Positions 40,355 to 64,000 of a stretch of DNA of 64,000 nucleotides are shown here, piece after piece. A model generated the notes under the pieces. That model was not told where the DNA came from. It worked only from the letters and a program-made list of their open reading frames with translations, and made no database searches. The stretch lies in NCBI GenBank assembly GCA_013399875.1, contig VXAZ01002124.1, positions 496,431 to 560,430 of the forward strand, written 5' to 3'. The translations under genes were made by a program, and so were the position numbers. Position 1 is the first letter of the stretch; each line of letters opens with the position of its first letter. The stretch is from Gymnorhina tibicen. Taxonomy: Eukaryota; Chordata; Aves; Passeriformes; Artamidae.

Positions 40355-40517
40355 TGTTAAAATTATGCAAAAGACTGTTAAGCTGCTTTGTATAAAATAT
40401 TTTATGTTGCAAATAGCACTAGTACTGAGAGGTCTCTTTCTTACAGCACAGAAAGACCTAATGTGAAATGTAGAAATGAGGCACTAAACATTTGTATGTA
40501 TGTGATTTATCAAGGGG

Positions 40518-40523
40518 AATAAA
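40518..40523 (+). terminator. Poly(A) signal AATAAA, proximal MTFR1 site
   Basis: Canonical hexamer 164 bases after the stop codon, followed by T/G-rich sequence. It would give the shortest MTFR1 mRNA. Confidence 0.65.
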
Positions 40524-41936
40524 TTGGACCGTTATACTCAGGTATTAATTTTGTATTCAGGCCTGGCTTTCCACTCAGATTTATGTGATGGGTTTAGTTT
40601 ATTAACACTAAGTTATATATACAACATTGTTTTTGCATAACTGACCACCTTAAAAATTTGTGTACATGTTATTAATGATGGTGACAGACCCTTAAGTTAA
40701 TATCAGTTTTATGTGAGCTCTACCTATAATTTGCACTACAATGTGTAATTTGATACTGAAATCTTCATGTTGAAGTCTTTCTTTTAAACTTAATTGTAGC
40801 AGATTTTTAGCCCAAAGAAAACCTGGAGGTGCTCTGCTTCTTACTGAAACAAAATGAAAACTTGAACCTGCTGCAGAGGTCACCTAAATTTTACATAGTA
40901 GTACATTTTTGTGCAGTGTTTTTTGTTTGTTTCACCTGAGCTTGCAAGGGTAAGAGAGTAAAACCTGCTTGCATTATCCTGTGGCCATTATAGAGCAAAA
41001 CCACGCTGTGGGAGCCTCTGCAAATAGGTAGTCAAGGGAATTTGAAACAGTCGGTAGATAGCAGCAGAATAAAATAGTAAGAGTATGTGTTAATTAGCAT
41101 AAAGTGGTGTAGATAAGAAAACAAAGGTACAGAGTACTGTGGGGTGCAAGTTGCCAAAAGCAGCTCATCTCTGCTGCTCTAGAAGATGCTGGTGGACACC
41201 TTCTCCCCAGCCGTCTTGGCTCCCTGGGTGTGTTTCTGGCAGAGGGGGCTTACACAAGCCCCCATGGCCCCGTTTGCAGGGAAGAGATGGGATAAACTGT
41301 TGCCTACAACCCATTTTCCAGGAGAAGCCCTTCTGCGGCCTTCACACAACTGCTGTTTCCTGCCAGACCTGTACCAACCACCTGAGCTCATGTCTCCAGC
41401 CACAGGTGTAGAAAGGCTCAAGCTAGAAGAACAAGTTAGGGTGAAAAAAGCTGTTCAGGAACCAAGAGCTGCAGTTTAGCTGCACACTGAAACAAAGCCA
41501 TGGTTTGCTCTGACCATGGATGAGCATTGAAAAAGCTGAGCCTGGGTATTTTTGGTGCTCTAAGCTGATCCTGGCTACTGGGACAAGTACAACTGCCTCT
41601 GGGGGCTTCTCTTTTCTAGGAAAAGACTAAAGCAGCACTTCTTCAATAAAGACAGCTGAATGGCTCTGACAAGGTTACTGAAGATGGAGAAGCTTTGCTG
41701 CTTATAACTGGAATGTAGGTTGTACATGGAGGGGCTTTGGTTTCTGGTGTGGAACTTGAAATGGTGTTAATATGTACATTTTCTTTCCAAAGTGGTCTGC
41801 CATCAGTTCTACTGATGGGTCATTCAATCCTTGAGTCCTTTTAAGTGCCTTTAAAACAGCTTTGTGAAAGTTAACTTTGGTTTTAAGTTTTGTATTTTAT
41901 GCTCTATTGCCACTATATAAGATTAAAAGCAGATAA

Positions 41937-41958
41937 AATAAACATGGCATATTTTATT
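41937..41958. terminator. Back-to-back poly(A) signals (AATAAA on both strands)
   Basis: AATAAA on the plus strand at 41937-41942 and TTTATT (AATAAA on the minus strand) at 41953-41958. The plus copy suits a distal MTFR1 end; the minus copy is a possible far end for PDE7A. Use of either is inferred. Confidence 0.5.
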
Positions 41959-43549
41959 TGTGGTACTCTACAAATGATAGCAGCCACAGTAACATAAGTT
42001 TACATTCTGTTACAGTGACTATAAGTCAGTGTAGTGACAACTTCCTTGCATCTCCTTCAGGGCTGGGTTGCTCCCCTTGCTGTGCAGCAGAAGTAACAGT
42101 AGGGTCCCCACTCTGTTAATTCAGTTGCATGCTGGTTAAACAAGCAAACAACAAAAAAAGATTCTCAGGAACCCGTGAGAAGTTTATGCCTTGCCACAAA
42201 GATAGCAGGAAGGTACTTGTTCAACAGCCTCTCCATCCCCTGGTACACTCAGTTCCTCTGGCAGTCCAATTAAATCGTTAATTTGTAAAATTCAGGATGT
42301 CACTTGACCTATTACAGGGCTAAAGCATGAGAAACACTCACACCAGACACTGCCCATCTGAACTGGGGTATCCAGCATCAGAAATGGGGTGAGCTTTAGC
42401 AGTGATCTAAAACGACTGCAAAAGAAGTTGTCACGTGTGCAAGAAAATAAAATCACAAACTTGCCATCAAATAACTTATTTTATACTGTACCTTAATCTG
42501 TATCTTTTTACTTGAATTTACACACAATGCCACTGCCCACAGAAAAATACCTCAAGTGCTCAAACTAAGGCCATCCATGAAGGCTGGGCAGAGCCCTTAG
42601 ACAACCTGAGGCACAGAGCAGTGCAGGGAGCAGATCTGTCAACTGGAGCACTTGGGGGGAGCTCTAGGTCCTGTGCCTGGCACCTGTGGGCTCTCGGCTC
42701 TAACGTGAAATGCGGAAGCTGCAGGAATGTTACAGTTCGGTGTAGATCTGTAGAAGGCACTTCCAGCCAGCATGGTCAAGAAAATGCTTAATTTTTTTTT
42801 TTTAATTCAAGTCCAACGACAGATGCTTCCACATATGTGAGGAGGTGAGATTAGAACCAGTCTTTCTAAATCCAGTCTGGTAGGAAAAGACAGAGACCCC
42901 TTTCCAGGAAGGGTGGCTTAGAACAAAACCACTCTACTCGTATTTTACACTTTGACAAGCTGCTCTGGGTCTTGTCAGAGCAAAAGACAGCAAGTTTGCA
43001 CAAAGTTAAAAATCACAGGCTCTTTATAAACACTGTATTGAAATATTCTATATACCTATTTGTAAAATCATTAATCTTAATTTTAATTAAAATTACATAT
43101 TAACATATGCCTGAAACAAGTAGCAAAACAAATGCAGTTGATGCTCTTTAAACCAAGTTCATTTTTTACAAATGTGTCACAGAAGGCATCATCAGATACT
43201 GATTTTAGTGGTCATTTTGAAAATAGCTGCAGGCTTGGCATATGTTTCATTCAAAAAGGTCCAAGAGGAATCAGTACTTTTCCACATTTAACCCAGTTAA
43301 ATGTTTCTGTGTAGTAAGTTTCTCTGCAGTAAGTTACTCACACACACTCCTTACCTCTGTGTTCTCCTGGCTTTGAACACCCTTTCAAAGGCACCCTGTT
43401 AAAAATGGCTCTTCTGTTCCTGCAAATTACAACCAGATCTCATTGTCCCATCTGATCCTTCTCTGCTGGAGTCAGACAACAGCAAGAACTTACACTGACA
43501 GTGAAGGAAGGAAGTTCACGCAGGCTCAAAAGAATGGTTTCATTAGAAA

Positions 43550-43555
43550 TTTATT
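43550..43555 (-). terminator. Candidate PDE7A poly(A) signal
   Basis: TTTATT on the plus strand, AATAAA on the minus. It is one of several; two others lie at 43845-43850 and 44580-44585. The sequence alone does not tell which is used. Confidence 0.45.
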
Positions 43556-44359
43556 TCTTTAAACATGGCCACTTTGAGATCAATGATACTACTTCAGGGA
43601 ACATGAAAGAATAATAAACAGTTTTAGAAGGGAAACAATCAGGTAAGTCAGGATTTGCTTTTCAAACAGTAAAAGGCCAAGCTCCAAGAGGCAATAAATT
43701 TTGGCATACGAGGACTAGTATTTTCAAATCCAAAAGTTGGCTTAGTTTTACAGTGGAAGCTGACTGCAACTTTAGCTACCTTTCCACAACGCTGGACTCA
43801 GTCATAACTTAAATGTACAGGAGCATAATGTGAAAAGATTTTGTTTTATTAATTAAAAGTTAACAGCAACAGGCACATATTAAAATGAATATGGCAAAGC
43901 CTTTACAAATGGCTTTACGCTGAAGCTCTCTTCCAAAAATGGCTGTTGCAACAAACTGTAAACAGAATTAATAAACAGTCTTTTACAATAATAACAGGGA
44001 AATACAAATGAACTAAAAGAAAGCACCAGTTTCTCAAACTAGATTACAGTTGTGCTTACTGTACTTAAAACAATGTAAAACAAATTACAAAAATGGAATG
44101 TTTTAAGTTTAAAATTAGTCCTTTAATTTTGTCCTAAAAAACATTTTCTCCTTTTCCCATCAAAAACCCATCAGTGGGTAATGTTTCAGTAGAGGGAGGA
44201 ATACGTAAACAATGCACTTTTTTTTATTATTTTTTTTTTCAAATCAAAAACAAATTTGGTCACTTAGCTTTGTGCATAGTTTAAGGCATCTGTAGCAATT
44301 TGTTACAGTTTCCTCCCCAGTGTGGCTGTTCATGAAATTGTCACATTCTAAAAGAATAA

Positions 44360-44442
44360 ATTAAAAAAAAACCAAAAAACCAAAGAAAAAAAAAAAAACC
44401 AAAAAANNNNNAAAAAAAAAAAAAAAAAACCCAAAAAAAAAA
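44360..44442. repeat. A-rich low-complexity tract with five N
   Basis: Long runs of A broken by CC, with N at 44407-44411. The exact length is unreliable. It would appear as a U-rich tract in the PDE7A 3'UTR. Confidence 0.9.
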
Positions 44443-45500
44443 TGTTGCCGTTCAAACCCTTCCCCGAGCCCTCCCACCCTCCCCCGTCCCAAACGTACTC
44501 ACACACCCACACATACACACACGCTGCAGCGAAAGGGGCATTTGTACCCTTGTTCTGAAGGACACGCTTCCCATCCCACTTTATTTCAGATTGGCAAATA
44601 CCCTGAGCTGATTATGGTGTTTAGACATTCCACCTTTTTCTTGCATGTGCAGTTCAAGTGTACAATAGTGAGAACAACATGCGATGTTCCCACTGCAGAA
44701 TCGCAATGCAGTTCGGACGCTCCCCCCCCCACCCCTTCCCTTCCCAGATTCAGAAGTGTTTTTTCGCCGTTAAAAAATTGCATTCCCATATAGCACTGGA
44801 GTAAAGCTTGGCTGTGCTCTATGATGAATGCTCAGTTCCCAGTGCACAAACAAAATTATGGCAAATGGGAGGCTTTTCTGGCATCCAAAGAAACGAGAGC
44901 TGCAGTCTCAGATTTGATCTTTTTCTTTTAAAAAAGCAAAAAAACCCAAGTTAGTGGTTCCTTCACAGCCATGCGCAAAGGTTAAGTCTAGAACCGATAG
45001 TTTCAGAGTACATTTGTAAACATCAAGTCTTGCCAGAGGCAGCAGAGGATGGGCACTTCACATTTCCGTATTAAAACAGGGACTGAGTGGAAGGTATGCT
45101 TTGAACACGTTTATGCAAGTCTTGCTAAATTCCAAGGGAGTGGAACAATCCATGTCAAGTCTTAGATTTGAAGACCGTATTCCAAATATCATGAGAAAAC
45201 CAAAGCCATGGGGCACAATGAAGCTTTCGTCCCGTTGCTCCAAGGCTCAGTCACTGCTGTGCTTTGCATATTCGAGGTCCAGAACGACAACCAACTGAGG
45301 CGGGTGCATATTGCTCTATGTTCAGATCTGGCGGCTTAAAAAAATTCTGGGTCAAATGGTCTGTGTCAAAGGAAAACTCGGAAATAAATAATGCTGGCAT
45401 CATTTTACCGTTTTACCAAAACATTGGGCTGGCATGTGTCTCCTTTAATCCAACCGTGCAGATATCGAGGGAAGAGGCAGTTTTGTCATGGAGATTGAGG

Positions 45501-60159
<14,659 letters not shown>

Positions 60160-63100
60160 CTACAAAAAACAAGAAAATAAACACTCTCTCTAAAAAACCT
60201 TTATCAAAAAGACAAGCGCTCAGGGAAGTTTGGTATAAAGAAAATGCAGTTTTTTTGAGTATCAAACGTTTCAGCACAAATACAGATATTTTTATTAATA
60301 ATACAGAGCCATGGCTTAGAAAAAATATGTTCTGTGTAAGCATCCTGTGAAGAAAAACAAATACTTAAATCATAGCTGCAACTTATCTTTTTAAGGAACT
60401 CTGTTATTGAAAGCACAAAAATATTACGGATATTTAAAAACACACACAGTACTGCAAACACATTATTTTTGGAAAACTGCTCTAATGTACACACATCCAA
60501 TCCATATCCCTAACAAATCACCTAAGATGATACATACACCAGCAATAGAGTATCAGAAACTGAGTGTTGATACAGGAGATACAAGTAGGCTTTGAGCAAG
60601 TAAAATTTACAGTTTAGAGCTCAGAAAATCTCTACACTATGCCGAAGTTTTAAACACACTCAAATAATTTGGGTGCTTTTGCAAATAACTACACTCTTCT
60701 GCCAAACAAGTATGAAATTTACATTTGTTCACAGCATATCTAATTCTGTTTCCCAGTATGGTGAAAACACAACTGAAAATTATTTCAGCCTCTTTTCAAA
60801 AATTAATCCAAATATTTTACTTTAGTTTTATTAGGTTAACTGATTTATGGAAATGACTGGTACTAGTTTATGTCCAATTCCACTCGATATGCCTGAAGTG
60901 TTTTAGAAACCCCAACATCAAACTACACACAGCTACAGTTCCTTTGCAGCAAGCCAGATATTCTCATTTTCAAATACAGTAGGCCAAATTTGGCCTTTAC
61001 TTTCAACAGTGCCCCCAATAGCAGTTCTACATAACCAACAGAAAGCCAATAATCTTATCTTGAGATTCACTCATCCTGCCCGAAATGACTCATGTTAAAA
61101 AATAAAATAAAAAAAAGAGGTATTAAGTAAGGAAGTAAATGCCAACATCCTCTTTTTCAAAAATGCAGATCATCAAAACCCACACGATCCCACCTCTGTA
61201 GTACAGATCTCTTGTCCTTCCAAGAACAAGGCATTAGAAGTTGGTGAAGCAAGGAGTTACAACTTTTGTTCTTAAAGTCAGCCTAAAATGTACAGGGGAA
61301 GGTGTAGCCTTATTGACAATCTCAGCTAAAAGCCTCAGTGATTTCTAGTGACAGCAGCTTAATTCTATGTAAGATAAATCTTTATCCATTTATATTCTTC
61401 TCCCTGCAGAAGTTCCAATTTACTTTCTGTTCTATGCTAGCTCATTAATACATGAATATATAAATTAATGTATTAATTCCCAAACCACACTAATAAAACA
61501 CCTCTAAATAGAGATAGCAGTGGCATGATCATACGGTATCTAATCAAGCACAGCACCATTCCCTATCAACTGTCTAACAGAGATTAAAGTGACACAACTG
61601 AATGTTCTTTCAGACGCCTGAAACACTTCATCAAGACACTGAAGTTCAGGGCTAACACAGACATCTTCACATGAAGTATCCTTCTTCAAGCTATCATTCT
61701 CAAGGCCAAGGGCTCTTCCTCTGAAGACACTGGTACCTGTAATATATCCCAGTTAAGTAAACAAAAGTACTACATATGATAAAGGTTGCTTATAAAGCAA
61801 CATTCATGTGTACAGCAGGCAAATAAATAGATTCTGTCATGTTGCATTACTCTACCAATATTTCTAAGCACATTGGTTACCATGAGGTTACAGTCTGAGC
61901 ACTGCCAGCCTGCAGAACAGAGAAGCAGGGAGCAATACAGCTGCTGCTGCTAATGCAGTGTATGCTATGGGTAAGAAGTTTCTCCCCCTCAACCTTGATC
62001 CAATCCCTTAAGATCCAAATTTCAAAATAGAGATTATTAGGTTGAAAATTAAATAGAATTGTATATTTAGGTCATAAAATGATCTAAAATATCCACAAAG
62101 TCACACACAAAAGCCAGGAACTTCACTAAATCTCAAGAAAACAAAATATTTAAAGTAGGAAAAATTAGCACTTTTCTGGAAGCACAGATAATCTTGTTCT
62201 CAAGTACTCTTCTACAGATCTATAGCTAACAAAAACCTGGTTTTGTTGTCATGCTACAAATTAAGTTTCACTGTCACAGGTACCACCCATTAATCTTGGA
62301 CAGAACATTATGATGCAGGTAGTACAATTAAAACAGCAGCTTCTGGCAATGAAGTACACAACAGAACACAGAAGTGCAATTATTTGGCAGTATAGGCCTG
62401 TGTTCCACCTATACTTGTATTCGTAAGTCATTCAGCAGGGGTTGCACATGTTCTTGCTTCAGGATTTTTTCTGATGATAGAGGTACAAAGGCAACTGAGT
62501 TACTTGGTTTTCTGTGAAGCTGAACCATCATTACTCTTCACAATAAGCTACTGACACTTATCTTACAAATATGCTTAAACTCTCTAAATTATCATCCATT
62601 TGTATAGCTCGTAAACCACTATTATTACACATTAATCCTACTCTTTCTACCCCTTGTTAAAAGAAAAAAGCAAAACCTACATTATTCCAGCTTTCCTAGC
62701 AGCAGTGCTGCTTATTACAGAATCACAAAACAGGTGAGGTAAGAAAGTACCAGATGGGGTTCGTCTGGTCAAACTCCTCTGCTCAAGCAGAGCCACCCAG
62801 ACCACATTGCCCAGAACCATGTCCCAGAGGCTTCTGTGTATATCCAAGGATGGAGACTCCACAGCCTCTCTGGGCACCTTGTGCCAACACCTGGTCACAC
62901 ACCCAAATGTGCAAATGTGCTTCTCAATGTTCAGAAGGAACCACCCATATTTCAGTTTGTGCCCGTTGCCTCTGGTCCTGGCACTGGGCACCACTGGAAA
63001 GAGCCTGGCTCTGCCCTCTTTGCACTTTCCCTTCAGGTATTTGTATACATTGAGAAGTTTCCCCTTGAGCCTTCTCTAAGCTGAACAGTCCCAGCTTTCT

Positions 63101-64000
63101 CAGCCTTTTCGCATCAGCCCCTTAATCTTCCTCACCCTTTGCTGGATTCTCTCTGGTATGTCCATGTCTCTCTTTTACTGCAGAGCCCAGACCGGGACTC
63201 CAGGTGAGGCCTCTCCAGTGCTGCACAGTGGAGCAGGATCACCCCCCTCAACCTGCTGGCAACAGTCCTCCTAATGCAGCCCAGGATACCATTTGCTTTC
63301 CTTGGAGAAAGGGGATATGGCTGGCTCATATTTAACTTGGTGCCCACCAGAAGGCCCAGCTCCTTTTCTGCCAAGCCACTCTCCAGATGGCTGAGCCCTT
63401 CCTGGGCTGGTGCCTGGGGCTTTTCCTCCCCATGGGCCAGGCTCTGCACTTCCCTTTGACCTATTAGTTATTGCACACGGCTAGCGCAAGCTAGGTAATA
63501 ACATCTTAACTAAACGTCTTTATCCTTTAGATCTGAAATGATCAGAGTAACTTCCAAATGTGAAAAGAGATCTTGAGCCTTGCCATCCCTCTGCAGCTCC
63601 ACAGCACCTGATTCAGGGGACTACACCAACCCAAAAAGTGAATTTCTCTCTTTAACAGTTAAACATCTACCCCAGGACAATTCAGAATAGGCAAGTCAGA
63701 TGCTGAAGTTTGACAGATTATTAATTTAAAGGGCAGGCTGAAACAGAAAATAGCTGGCTTTCAAGGAAGGGATTGAGAGGAAGATACGTTCTTCAGCTGC
63801 AGAACACTGATAGCTACTGTGCCAGCCTTTTCCTTTTCCTCACAGATAAATTATTATTAAGGATAAAAAAACCAGGTGCTTTGTGGTTCTGGCAGACCAG
63901 CTAAGGCCAATTCATGGAAAAGACTGGCAAAATGAATTATACAGTTGTGCAATGGAAACTTGGCATTTCCCTCCTGGCACATTCATTCCCTTTAGATGCA
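60160..64000 (-). other. PDE7A: PDE7A intron (5' part of gene), partial
   Basis: At least 3.8 kb of intron leading to N-terminal exons beyond the window. It contains a 0.75-kb CR1 copy (62716-63460); otherwise AT-rich with no exon or RNA gene found. Confidence 0.8.
62716..63460 (-). mobile_element. CR1 LINE 3' fragment, longest in the window
   Basis: A reverse-complement CR1 copy: terminal 'acagaatcacaaaacaggtg', then 'ggatggagactccacagcct', 'ctctgggcaccttgtgccaa', 'gaagtttccccttgagcctt', 'aagctgaacagtcccagctt' and 'atgcagcccaggataccatt'. It extends further into the element body than the other copies, and is in the same orientation as PDE7A. Confidence 0.94.

Larger units (their letters stand above)
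40355..41960 (+). other. MTFR1: MTFR1 3'UTR
   Basis: Non-coding sequence downstream of the stop with AATAAA hexamers at 40518-40523, 41645-41650 and 41937-41942, implying a short (about 0.2 kb) and longer (1.3-1.6 kb) 3'UTR. A GC-richer block at about 41140-41420 stands out from AT-rich flanks; its origin is unclear. Confidence 0.7.
41961..45500 (-). other. PDE7A: PDE7A 3'UTR and convergent intergenic region
   Basis: Sequence between the two convergent genes. Minus-strand AATAAA hexamers lie at 44580-44585, 43845-43850 and 43550-43555, so the PDE7A 3'UTR probably reaches at least 44.5 kb and perhaps 43.5 kb. It includes an A-rich tract with five N (44360-44442). I saw no exon, RNA gene or transposon here. 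Confidence 0.6.

Noticed and set aside
62677..63459. Several 80-105 codon frames near the right end
   Set aside because: All fall inside one CR1 copy and read its untranslated or degraded coding sequence.

Overview
This window is vertebrate nuclear DNA, almost certainly from a bird. It has multi-exon genes with long AT-rich introns, CpG islands at gene starts, and many 3'-truncated CR1 LINE fragments, the dominant avian retroposon. No mammalian SINEs or L1s were recognised. The species cannot be fixed from the sequence alone.

Three protein genes occupy the window in the order ARMC1 (minus), MTFR1 (plus), PDE7A (minus), the order I know from human 8q13. ARMC1 is represented by its CpG-island promoter (about 15.6-16.2 kb) and its first two coding exons (13.2-13.4 and 8.9-9.0 kb); the rest lies left of base 1. 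MTFR1 is complete: CpG-island promoter and probable non-coding exon 1 near 17.75-18.02 kb, seven coding exons from 24.2 to 40.35 kb encoding 336 residues, and a 3'UTR with several poly(A) signals out to about 41.95 kb. PDE7A enters from the right. Its last ten coding exons (60.16 to 45.50 kb) hold the whole cyclic-nucleotide phosphodiesterase catalytic domain, and its 3'UTR runs left toward MTFR1. Its N-terminal exons lie beyond base 64000. ARMC1 and MTFR1 are therefore head to head, about 1.7 kb apart, and MTFR1 and PDE7A are tail to tail.

MTFR1 intron 3 carries an intact tRNA-Val(AAC) sequence at 30180-30252. About 24 bases later comes a CR1-like 3' tail, and the whole block is bracketed by a short direct repeat. 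No TTTT pol III terminator follows. That layout resembles a tRNA-headed, CR1-tailed retroposon and is the most interesting non-coding item here.

Other points worth checking are: a strong-context upstream ORF that overlaps the MTFR1 start and ends one base before Met11; a GC-AG intron in PDE7A whose nearby GT alternative would introduce an immediate stop; an N gap flanked by two identical 51-base segments, probably an assembly artefact; a perfect GTCACGTGAC box in the MTFR1 promoter; and paired inverted CCAAT boxes with a ZNF143-like site at the ARMC1 promoter. ARMC1 and MTFR1 products are both associated with mitochondria, so coordinated promoter use is conceivable, but that is inference. I found no evidence of a wholly new multi-gene system.
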